The notes under the pieces are model-generated. The model searched no databases, had not been told where the DNA came from, and was given only the letters and a program-made list of their open reading frames with translations. A program made the position numbers and the translations under genes. 20,881 bases of DNA from Anaerolineales bacterium (GTDB taxonomy: Bacteria > Chloroflexota > Anaerolineae > Anaerolineales > UBA4823), in NCBI GenBank assembly GCA_016932955.1, contig JAFGBV010000032.1, positions 1 to 20,881 on the forward strand, written 5' to 3'. Below are positions 1 to 9,369 of this stretch, in pieces; position 1 is the first letter of the stretch; every line of letters starts with the position of its first letter.

Positions 1-1
1 G

Positions 2-355
2 CAGGATACACTGCTGGTCACGGTAACGAACAGCGCGCCGGTGCTGGGCATGTTGGATGATCAAACCGTGCTAGAAGACGCTGAGCTGGTAATCAGCGTG
101 ACATACAGCGACAGCGGCAGTGCCGACACGCATACCGCACAGATCGACTGGGGCGATGGGAATGTGACGGAGGGGGTGGTGGATGCTGTGAACGGCAAAG
201 TGAACGGCAGCCACACCTATGCCGCACCTGGTACCTACAGCCTGATCCTGACCCTCCACGATGATGATGACGGCACAGACAGCCTGACGGTGGAGGTGGT
301 GGTTAGCCCAGCCAGCTACCTGACCTCTCTGCCGATCGTTATACTGGGGAGATAA
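2..355 (+). CDS. PKD-domain secreted protein, C-terminal fragment
   Basis: The reading frame is open from the first bases, so the gene starts upstream of the window and only about 117 residues are visible. The visible part is one Ig-like PKD domain: a 'DWGDG' turn, then 'GSHTYAAPGTYSLILTLHDDDDG', the usual PKD core with the Y-x-x-P-G-x-Y strand and an Asp-rich loop that could bind calcium. Just before it comes 'SAPVLGMLDDQTVLED', typical of the junction between tandem PKD or cadherin-like repeats, so more repeats probably lie upstream. The protein ends with a short hydrophobic tail, 'YLTSLPIVILGR', which resembles the 'YLPLVxR' tails I recall on many Anaerolineae exported proteins. Likely an extracellular or surface adhesion or glycan-associated protein. 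An internal GTG at 41 is not needed as a start. Confidence 0.8.
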   Translation, partial: QDTLLVTVTNSAPVLGMLDDQTVLEDAELVISVTYSDSGSADTHTAQIDWGDGNVTEGVVDAVNGKVNGSHTYAAPGTYSLILTLHDDDDGTDSLTVEVVVSPASYLTSLPIVILGR

Positions 356-386
356 AGGCTCATTTACTGGGGCTGTTCATAAAGAA

Positions 387-427
387 GGGCGAAGCGTGCC
401 CTGGGAGTTACCAGGACTGCTTCGCCC
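387..427. terminator. Hairpin between convergent genes, probable bidirectional terminator
   Basis: A perfect 9-bp stem, gggcgaagc (387-395) with gcttcgccc (419-427), encloses a second 5-bp stem, cctgg (400-404) with ccagg (411-415). A short T-rich stretch follows on the + strand and a weaker one on the - strand. It lies exactly between the stop of the PKD protein and the stop of the mannosidase, so it can end transcription from both sides. The T-tracts are short, so Rho-independent strength is uncertain. Confidence 0.6.
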
Positions 428-3559
<3,132 letters not shown>

Positions 3560-3621
3560 GGTTTTGTGGATCCTTTCCGGTAGATGTGAAGTCGCATGAT
3601 GCTCCTGATTTCCATTGGCAC

Positions 3622-3630
3622 ATCATATCA
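3622..3630 (-). promoter_or_regulatory. Candidate extended -10 promoter of the mannosidase gene
   Basis: On the - strand this reads TGATATGAT, an extended -10 (TGn plus TATGAT), about 65 bases before the mannosidase ATG. No good -35 box is seen at the usual spacing. This is the only promoter-like element I find in the 144-bp gap between the mannosidase and the divergent ATPase gene. Confidence 0.35.
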
Positions 3631-3667
3631 CGCATTTTACACAAATGGATTGGGTCGTAAGGGATTA

Positions 3668-3696
3668 TTGACTCAATGATTGTTTCCTGATATTAT
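3668..3696 (+). promoter_or_regulatory. Sigma-70 type promoter of the DUF4143 ATPase gene
   Basis: TTGACT (3668-3673), a 17-base spacer, then TATTAT (3691-3696): each hexamer differs from consensus at one position and the spacing is ideal. The expected transcription start, about 7 bases past the -10, falls at 3703, right next to the in-frame GTG at 3704. This favours a leaderless transcript and argues against the TTG at 3680 as the start codon, since that would lie inside the promoter. Confidence 0.6.
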
Positions 3697-3703
3697 TCAA
3701 GCT

Positions 3704-4957
3704 GTGAATAGATATTATTCAGCGCCGGAAACTTATTATCCCCGATGGATCACACCGGCTTTGCAAGCTGCCAGCCAGGATCATCCGGTGGTTGTCCTCA
3801 CAGGTGCGCGGCAAGTGGGGAAAAGCACGCTGCTGCTCAATGCTTCGCCGTTCAAAGAGTGGCGTTTTCACAGCATGGATGACTACGATACACTCCGCCA
3901 GGCGCGCCAGGGGCCGGAAGCATTGTGGGCAGGCGCCAACCAGGTGGTGCTTGACGAAGTTCAAAGGGCGCCTGAATTGTTGCCTGCAATCAAACAAGTT
4001 GTGGATCGCCATCCTGGCCAATATCGATTCATGCTCTCGGGCTCAGCCAATCTGCTCTTATTGAAAGAAGTGAGCGAAAGCCTGGCGGGGCGCGCAGTGT
4101 ACTTTGTGCTCGATCCCATGACGCGCGGTGAGACTTTCTCTGCCCCGCAGCCAGAACTGATGGAGAGCGCGCTGGCTGGCGATTGGCCAAACGAGAGACT
4201 GCTGGATGAAGAGCCGCCTGATCCAACGTTATTGATCCTGCGAGGATTGATGCCAGCGTTACTAACCCTGGCCACGGCTAACTCCTGGGCACGTTGGTGG
4301 GATGGGTATGTGACCACCTACCTGGAGCGTGACCTGCGACAGGTATCGCAGATCGAGGCACTGCTGGATTTCCGCAGGTTAATGGAATTTTCTGCCTTGC
4401 GTTCGGGTCAATTGCTGAACCAAACTGAGGTTGCCCGCGATGCGCAGTTGACCCAGCCAACCGTGCATCGCTACCTGAATATTCTGGAAACCACCCACAT
4501 GTTCGAGCGCCTGCCGGCGTTTGCTGTCAGCCACACTACCCGGCTGCTCAAATCGCCGAAATTGTTCTGGAATGATACCGGCCTGGCGGTATTCCTATCT
4601 GGTTATTATCAGGAAGATGAATTGCGCAAGGCGCGCGAGTTCGGGGCTTATTTCGAAACACTGATCTACCATCACCTGCGAGCATTGACCCGGCTGATGA
4701 CGCCCCCTGGGCGGTTATACTTTTGGCGCACCCAAGCCGGGATTGAGGTGGATTTTGTGTTGGAACATGGGCGCAAGATCCTGGCGATCGAGGTCAAGCG
4801 CACCACCCGCCCAAGTTATGCAGATGCAGCCGGCTTACGCGCCTTCCTGGCTGAGCACCCGCAAGCCTCTGGTGGTCTATTGCTCCACAGCGGCCGAGAA
4901 ATCCGCCGCCTGGATCAGAATATCCTGGCAGTCCCCTGGACGATGATTACCGGGTGA
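3704..4957 (+). CDS. AAA_14 / DUF4143 family ATP-binding protein
   Basis: Start chosen at GTG 3704 (417 residues) because the promoter places the mRNA start there. The frame is also open from TTG 3680, which directly follows a TGA and would add 8 residues. No ATG is available and neither start has a convincing ribosome binding site. Numbering from 3704: an AAA_14 ATPase domain with Walker A 'TGARQVGKST' (33-42, Lys40) and Walker B-like 'VVLDEVQ' (81-87), a sensor-like 'LSGSANLL' near 111-118, then a winged-helix region ('NQTEVARDAQLTQPTVHRYL'). The C-terminal DUF4143 part has a nuclease-like fold motif, 'GIEVDFVL...ILAIEVKRT', with E348, D350, E363 and K365 in the PD-(D/E)XK pattern. This family is very common and often horizontally spread. 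Its cellular role is unknown, although toxin-like or defence roles have been suggested. It stands alone, with no partner gene beside it. Confidence 0.9.
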   Translation: MNRYYSAPETYYPRWITPALQAASQDHPVVVLTGARQVGKSTLLLNASPFKEWRFHSMDDYDTLRQARQGPEALWAGANQVVLDEVQRAPELLPAIKQVVDRHPGQYRFMLSGSANLLLLKEVSESLAGRAVYFVLDPMTRGETFSAPQPELMESALAGDWPNERLLDEEPPDPTLLILRGLMPALLTLATANSWARWWDGYVTTYLERDLRQVSQIEALLDFRRLMEFSALRSGQLLNQTEVARDAQLTQPTVHRYLNILETTHMFERLPAFAVSHTTRLLKSPKLFWNDTGLAVFLSGYYQEDELRKAREFGAYFETLIYHHLRALTRLMTPPGRLYFWRTQAGIEVDFVLEHGRKILAIEVKRTTRPSYADAAGLRAFLAEHPQASGGLLLHSGREIRRLDQNILAVPWTMITG

Positions 4958-4984
4958 CAATATCCATTGGCTTTATGATGATTA

Positions 4985-5006
4985 ATATTCTCTGCCTTGA
5001 GAATAT
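4985..5006. promoter_or_regulatory. Inverted repeat upstream of the nitroreductase gene
   Basis: A perfect 8-bp inverted repeat, atattctc (4985-4992) and gagaatat (4999-5006), with a 6-base loop. It lies 28 bases after the ATPase stop and 33 bases before the nitroreductase ATG. It could be an operator for the nitroreductase gene or a weak terminator of the ATPase gene. There is no T-tract after it, so I lean to an operator, with low certainty. Confidence 0.35.
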
Positions 5007-5039
5007 CCTACCCATTATGACAACATCGAAAGGAAGCCT

Positions 5040-5615
5040 ATGAACACCCTTGAAGCTATTACTGCGCGGCGCAGCATCCGCAAATTCAAGCCCGACCCAA
5101 TTCCTGATGAAATCCTTAACCAGATCCTGAACGCTGCAATCCAGGCTCCCTCCGGCAAGAACCGCCAGCCGTGGCACTTCGTGATCGTGAAGGAAGACAA
5201 GCGCGCTGAGATGGTCCGCATCATGCAGGAAGGCATCCAGCGCACGGTGGGGCGAGGCGAAGACCCCGGCAGCAGCGAGTGGACGGCGCATGTGATGGAG
5301 CAGGCGCCGGTGACGGTGTTCATCTTCAATCCCGATGGCCAGCATCCCTGGCTGGCGCATTCGATTGACCAGAACTTCAGCGAGCTGGTGGATACGCAGT
5401 CGATCGGGGCAGCGATCCAGAATATGCTGTTAGCCGCGCTGGAGCTGTGCCTGGGATCGCTGTGGATCTGCGATGTGTTCTACGCTTACGAGCAACTGGC
5501 GGAGTGGCTGGGCGAAAAGGGACAAATGATCGCCGCGGTATCGTTTGGCTACCCCAACGAGGCTCCGGCTGCCCGGCCGCGCAAGCCATTCGGCGAGGTG
5601 GTGCGGGTGCGGTAA
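5040..5615 (+). CDS. Nitroreductase family protein (FMN-dependent)
   Basis: 191 residues, the normal length of a small NAD(P)H:FMN nitroreductase-fold enzyme. The N-terminus 'AITARRSIRKFKPDPIPDEIL' has the family's RRSxRxF motif that contacts FMN phosphate. It is followed by 'ILNAAIQAPSGKNRQPWHFVIV' (about 30-51), the A-P-S-x-x-N-x-Q-P-W signature. 'DTQSIGAAIQNMLLAALELCLGSLWI' is the dimer and FMN-binding helix. The tail 'YPNEAPAARPRKPFGEVVRVR' is a typical end. It should be cytoplasmic and reduce nitro, quinone or flavin substrates; the actual substrate cannot be read from the sequence. The ATG at 5040 has AAGGAAG 4 bases upstream. The lipoprotein gene follows 49 bases downstream on the same strand and could be co-transcribed. 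Confidence 0.92.
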   Translation: MNTLEAITARRSIRKFKPDPIPDEILNQILNAAIQAPSGKNRQPWHFVIVKEDKRAEMVRIMQEGIQRTVGRGEDPGSSEWTAHVMEQAPVTVFIFNPDGQHPWLAHSIDQNFSELVDTQSIGAAIQNMLLAALELCLGSLWICDVFYAYEQLAEWLGEKGQMIAAVSFGYPNEAPAARPRKPFGEVVRVR

Positions 5616-5664
5616 AACTCGCATAGCCAAGAAACGGGTACTCCCAAGATGGGGAAGAAGACCT

Positions 5665-7011
5665 ATGGATATCAGACATTGGGCCTGGCGATTTGGTTTT
5701 GCATTAGTGGGTTTATTCGTTGCGCTTCTTAGCCTCGCGGCTTGTGGAGCGGGGCATGTGCCAGAACCCGCCCTGACCTCAGTCGCGCCGACGACTGCCC
5801 CGACACCATTCCCGACACTTTCCCTTGAGGAAACATCGGCGACAGAATTCGCCATCACAGATTTTAGCGCAGTGCATGCTCCTGTCAACGGCGATGCGAA
5901 CAAATACCTGATCTTCGGAAATTTGGCGGTATCAAAGCCAGCTGCGGATCTTCCTCCCGAGCTAGCCATCTTCCTGGGCAGGTGGGAAGGGTATGATTAT
6001 GGCCCGCCGGTCAAAAAGGATCGGAAGGCCGTCCTGGTTATTCAAGAGATCACCACGCAGGGGGGCACGGCTTATGGTTGGTCGGGAACCAACATCCAGT
6101 ATCCCGAACTCGTCAAAGAATTTCATTTCAGAGTTGTGTGGGGTGATCCCCCGTCTATCGAATGGCAAGAGACCTGGCCAAATGGTAGGAAACAAATTGT
6201 CACATTCACTTATGATAGTGAAAAAGATCAGCTCATAGGCTGGATCAAGTTTTTGGGTGACAATTCCTCCGATGGTCCTTACGAGCTAACCCAGGATCGA
6301 TCCTTTTGCGTCTACAAAGACTACATCCAATATCTGCATAGCCAGCGCATTTATTCCAAGCCATACCAGGACAGTGCACTGCAACATTACGGCCAAGGCT
6401 ATCTGCTGTATCTCCCGGAGGACTATGAGGTCGATTCGAATAAAACCTGGCCGCTGATCCTCTTTCTGCACGGCGCCGGCGACCGGGGCGACAACGTGTT
6501 GCTGCTGGCAAAAGCCAGCCCTTTCATGTATATCCGGGAGAAAGGCCCCTTGCCATTTATCATCGTCGCACCCCTGCTGAATAACGATTCGAGCTATAGG
6601 TCATTTCCGGAAGCCTACATGGATGGAGTGCTGGCAGAAGCCCAGGCAGATTACCGCATAGATCCAAAACGGATTTACGTGACTGGGCTGAGCATGGGTG
6701 GCGAGGCCACTTACCGTTTTGCCTTACATCAGCCCGATACCTTTGCCGCTATTGCACCTCTATCCGCTTTTCTAAACAATGCTGATGCAGAGATGATGGA
6801 AGGCATCCAGGCTCTGGCGGTGTGGGCGATCCATGGCGCCGATGACACTATCATCCCCTTGGCCTGGGGTCAACAACCGGTGGATGCCTTGATAGAAGCG
6901 GGGGGCAATGTTCGATTCACCGTTCTGGAAGGGCATGACCACGATGTGTGGACAGACACATATTCGGATGCGGCATTCTATGACTGGCTCACCCAGCATC
7001 AAAGACCTTAG
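5665..7011 (+). CDS. Esterase lipoprotein with extra N-terminal domain (alpha/beta hydrolase)
   Basis: Start set at ATG 5665 (448 residues). The frame is open further upstream into the nitroreductase gene, but GGAAGAAG just before 5665 and a clean lipoprotein signal decide the start. The hydrophobic helix 11-26 ends in lipobox 'LAAC' with Cys27, then a short T/P-rich linker (about 36-55), so the protein is anchored outside the membrane. Residues about 60-215 form a separate domain ('IFLGRWEGYDYGPPV...LVIQEITTQGGTAYGWSG') with a beta-rich, barrel-like pattern that I do not recognise. Residues 240-448 are an alpha/beta hydrolase of the PHB-depolymerase/feruloyl-esterase type: 'LILFLHGAGDRGDN' (oxyanion hole), 'TGLSMGGEAT' with Ser343, 'HGADDTIIP' with Asp394, and 'EGHDHDVW' with His426. 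It probably hydrolyses esters of external polymers. The exact substrate is unknown. Confidence 0.88.
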   Translation: MDIRHWAWRFGFALVGLFVALLSLAACGAGHVPEPALTSVAPTTAPTPFPTLSLEETSATEFAITDFSAVHAPVNGDANKYLIFGNLAVSKPAADLPPELAIFLGRWEGYDYGPPVKKDRKAVLVIQEITTQGGTAYGWSGTNIQYPELVKEFHFRVVWGDPPSIEWQETWPNGRKQIVTFTYDSEKDQLIGWIKFLGDNSSDGPYELTQDRSFCVYKDYIQYLHSQRIYSKPYQDSALQHYGQGYLLYLPEDYEVDSNKTWPLILFLHGAGDRGDNVLLLAKASPFMYIREKGPLPFIIVAPLLNNDSSYRSFPEAYMDGVLAEAQADYRIDPKRIYVTGLSMGGEATYRFALHQPDTFAAIAPLSAFLNNADAEMMEGIQALAVWAIHGADDTIIPLAWGQQPVDALIEAGGNVRFTVLEGHDHDVWTDTYSDAAFYDWLTQHQRP

Positions 7012-7088
7012 TATCGATCCAAAATGTGAGAGTGGATTCCAACGGACAGCGGCTCTGCGGTGAATGCTGTTCAGCTACAGAGGGCAGG

Positions 7089-7131
7089 TATGGGGGTGTT
7101 TTGCGGGCTCCGCCTGCAAAACACCCCCATA
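7089..7131. repeat. Strong perfect hairpin after the esterase gene
   Basis: Arms tatgggggtgttttgc (7089-7104) and gcaaaacacccccata (7116-7131) are perfectly complementary over 16 bp. The stem continues inward by a G-T and two or three G-C pairs, leaving a loop of about 3 bases. It lies in the 233-bp gap between the esterase stop and the YIDP gene. It could be a terminator, but no T-tract follows, so a REP-like or miniature palindromic element, or an RNA 3'-end stabiliser, is equally possible. No second copy is seen in this window. Confidence 0.65.
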
Positions 7132-7198
7132 TATCCGCCCCACCACGGTCAATTCCTAGAGGGCCTTCATCGTTCTGTATGAGTTCTGCGGAGTGATC

Positions 7199-7207
7199 TG
7201 CTATAAT
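7199..7207 (+). promoter_or_regulatory. Extended -10 promoter for the YIDP protein/phosphodiesterase operon
   Basis: TGCTATAAT is a perfect extended -10 (TGn plus TATAAT). No -35 match is found at 16-18 bases upstream, as is common for this promoter class. The transcription start would be near 7214, leaving a leader of about 30 bases with a strong AGGAAGGAAG ribosome binding site before the ATG at 7245. Confidence 0.55.
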
Positions 7208-7244
7208 AATGGGCTGAATACGTGACTTTAGGAAGGAAGTAATT

Positions 7245-7475
7245 ATGTATATCGATCCCAATACCGGCGGGCTGTTGTTCCAGATATTGGCGGTTGTGTT
7301 TACCGTCCTGTCAGGCGTGGTAATACTATTCTCAAGCAAAATCCGCATGTTTTTATTCCGAGCTACGCGCTTTTTCAGAGAACGCTCAGCAAGGGATGAA
7401 AAACCGGCAAATAGAAGTGAACAGGATTCGGGCGCTGATTCACAGCCGACCGGAAACAACGGAACCACCTCATAG
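7245..7475 (+). CDS. Small membrane protein of the 'YIDPxTG' type, coupled to a phosphodiesterase
   Basis: 76 residues. The N-terminus is MYIDPNTGGLLFQ, followed by one hydrophobic helix (about 9-31, 'LLFQILAVVFTVLSGVVILFSS'), a basic segment ('KIRMFLFRATRFFRERSAR'), and a polar, disordered tail. I recognise the Y-I-D-P-x-T-G-x-x-x-Q start from short, uncharacterised membrane proteins that sit beside alkaline phosphatase-superfamily genes in many bacteria; its function is unknown. The ribosome binding site AGGAAGGAAG lies 5 bases before the ATG and an extended -10 promoter is just upstream, so this is the first gene of the operon. Its TAG is followed at once by the ATG of the phosphodiesterase gene, implying translational coupling and possibly a complex. 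It may anchor or regulate that enzyme at the inner face of the membrane. That is inference. Confidence 0.85.
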   Translation: MYIDPNTGGLLFQILAVVFTVLSGVVILFSSKIRMFLFRATRFFRERSARDEKPANRSEQDSGADSQPTGNNGTTS

Positions 7476-9320
7476 ATGGCGATGAAAACGCTGATTATTG
7501 GCCTGGATGCCTTTGACCCCAAGATCTTTGAAAGCTTGCACGAGCGGAATGGTTTACCAAACCTATCCAAGTATGTAAATGCGAAGGGTTATTCCCGTTT
7601 TTCGGTTGCCAATCCTCCTCAGAGTGAAGTTTCATGGACCAGTATTGCCTCAGGACTGAACCCTGGCGGCCATGGTATCTTCGATTTTGTCCATCGCGAT
7701 CCGGAAACATACCAGCCCTATGTTTCTCTGCTGCCAACAAAGCAAGGTTTGGGCGGCACGCAATTCGTCCCTCCTCATAATGCGAATACGATCTTCCAGC
7801 AAGCAACCCGGCAGGGCTACCCGGCAACTGCTTTGTGGTGGCCGACGACATTTCCAGCCCGCCTGGAATCGCCAGTCAGAACAATTCCCGGGTTAGGCAC
7901 GCCGGATATCCACGGGCGCCTGGGGGTAGGCACTCTGTTCACTACGGCCACCGGTTTGGAAGCATCCAAACCCAAGACGGCTATCCGGCTCCTTGAAGCC
8001 AAGAACAGCAACCATTTCGTTGGTATCCTTGGGGGACCATCCAGGCCAAGCCGCGAGGGTATCCAGGAAATCAACCTTGCATTTCAGTTAGAGGTTGATT
8101 CCGATCAAACGGCTCACTTGAAAGCACCCAATCTGACGGTTGATCTGGTATTGGGTAAGTGGAGCCCAATCCTGGAATTTACCTTCAAAGTCAGCCTCTT
8201 CTACTCGCTTCGAGTTGTTACAAGGGTTATTTTGACCAGTGTTTCTCCTGAGGTGTGTCTTTACTTCTTGCCTCTCCAAATTCACCCTTTGAAATCTCCC
8301 TGGCGATATGCGACTCCCCCTGGCTTTGTCAAGGATACCTGGAAAACTTGCGGACCGTACCTGACGCTGGGCTGGCCACAGGATACTACGGGGTTGGAAG
8401 AAGGCTGGATCAATGATATGCAGTTCTTAGAATTGTGCGATTCTATTCGTTCGGAGCGAGAGCGTGTCCTCCATCACCATTTCCGCCAGTTTAATGAGGG
8501 CCTTTTTGCGATTGTCTTTGATTGCCTGGATCGCATCCAGCACATGTTCTGGCGTGATCGTCCCGATATCATTGAAGCATGGTATCACCAATTGGACCAA
8601 CTGGTTGGCCAGGTTGAGAATGCTCTATCGCAGCAGGGAAAACAGGATACGCGCATTTTGGTCGTCTCTGATCATGGCTTTACCAACTTTGATTACAAGG
8701 TTCACCTCAATCGCTGGCTCAGTGAGCATGGCTACCTGGTCACGAAGGATGATAGTGGCGAGGGGAGTTTGAAATCCGTTGACTGGTCAAAAAGCCAGGC
8801 TTATGCCATCGGATTAAACAGTATCTACCTCAATATTGCGGGACGCGAAGGACAGGGCAGTGTACCCTTCGATCAGAAAGAAGTCCTTAGCGCTAGGCTG
8901 TGTGACGAACTGAGCGCATGGGAAGGACCCCAAGGTAATCGCATCGTTGAAAAGGCATATACCAATTCTACTGTTTTCGAAGGGCCGTTCTGTGATTATG
9001 GGCCGGATATTTTAGTAGGGTATGCATCGGGGTTCCGCGCTTCTCAGGAAACTGGCCTGGGCTCCTGGAAAGAAACCAGTATCGAAGCCAACAACGATCA
9101 CTGGGGTGCAGATCACTGCATCGAAGCGAGTGTGGTTCCGGGCGTGCTTTTCTGCAACCAGGGGCTGGCAAACTATCCTCACCCCTCGTATAAAGATATC
9201 CCTCCTCTGGCGATCGATATGATCCTGGATGATAACGGTGCATCTCCACCTCCGCAACCACCCAGTAAAGAGGAGCAGGAGATCCTTGAGGAGAGACTGA
9301 AGAGTCTTGGATATCTTTAG
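7476..9320 (+). CDS. Alkaline phosphatase-superfamily type I phosphodiesterase/phosphohydrolase
   Basis: 614 residues with no signal peptide or membrane helix, so probably cytoplasmic or membrane-associated through its small partner. Motifs run in the order of type I phosphodiesterase/nucleotide pyrophosphatases: 'TLIIGLDAFDP' (metal ligand D11), 'PPQSEVSWTSIASGLNPGGHGIFDF' (47-71), with Ser50 where this family usually has the nucleophile Thr/Ser, 'DCLDRIQHMFW' (D352, H356), 'ILVVSDHGF' (D399, H400) and 'NDHWGADH' (H547). These two-metal enzymes cleave phosphomono- or diesters, and the natural substrate of this clade is not known. The start at 7476 abuts the TAG of the upstream gene; ATG 7482 is also in frame and would give MKTLIIG. 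No strong ribosome binding site is seen, consistent with coupling. The sulfatase-fold gene follows after 49 bases. Confidence 0.9.
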   Translation: MAMKTLIIGLDAFDPKIFESLHERNGLPNLSKYVNAKGYSRFSVANPPQSEVSWTSIASGLNPGGHGIFDFVHRDPETYQPYVSLLPTKQGLGGTQFVPPHNANTIFQQATRQGYPATALWWPTTFPARLESPVRTIPGLGTPDIHGRLGVGTLFTTATGLEASKPKTAIRLLEAKNSNHFVGILGGPSRPSREGIQEINLAFQLEVDSDQTAHLKAPNLTVDLVLGKWSPILEFTFKVSLFYSLRVVTRVILTSVSPEVCLYFLPLQIHPLKSPWRYATPPGFVKDTWKTCGPYLTLGWPQDTTGLEEGWINDMQFLELCDSIRSERERVLHHHFRQFNEGLFAIVFDCLDRIQHMFWRDRPDIIEAWYHQLDQLVGQVENALSQQGKQDTRILVVSDHGFTNFDYKVHLNRWLSEHGYLVTKDDSGEGSLKSVDWSKSQAYAIGLNSIYLNIAGREGQGSVPFDQKEVLSARLCDELSAWEGPQGNRIVEKAYTNSTVFEGPFCDYGPDILVGYASGFRASQETGLGSWKETSIEANNDHWGADHCIEASVVPGVLFCNQGLANYPHPSYKDIPPLAIDMILDDNGASPPPQPPSKEEQEILEERLKSLGYL

Positions 9321-9369
9321 CGTTTCCCCATATAGACCCTGGGCTCTCGTTGGTTGCTGCAATTTATGA

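Noticed and set aside
3704..4957. DUF4143 ATPase as part of a toxin-antitoxin or defence island
   Set aside because: No partner gene, nuclease, integrase or other defence gene lies beside it; the neighbours are a mannosidase and a nitroreductase.
5545..5664. Upstream extension of the esterase frame into the nitroreductase gene
   Set aside because: The 40 extra residues are Arg-rich shadow of the nitroreductase end; the ribosome binding site and lipoprotein signal fix the start at 5665.
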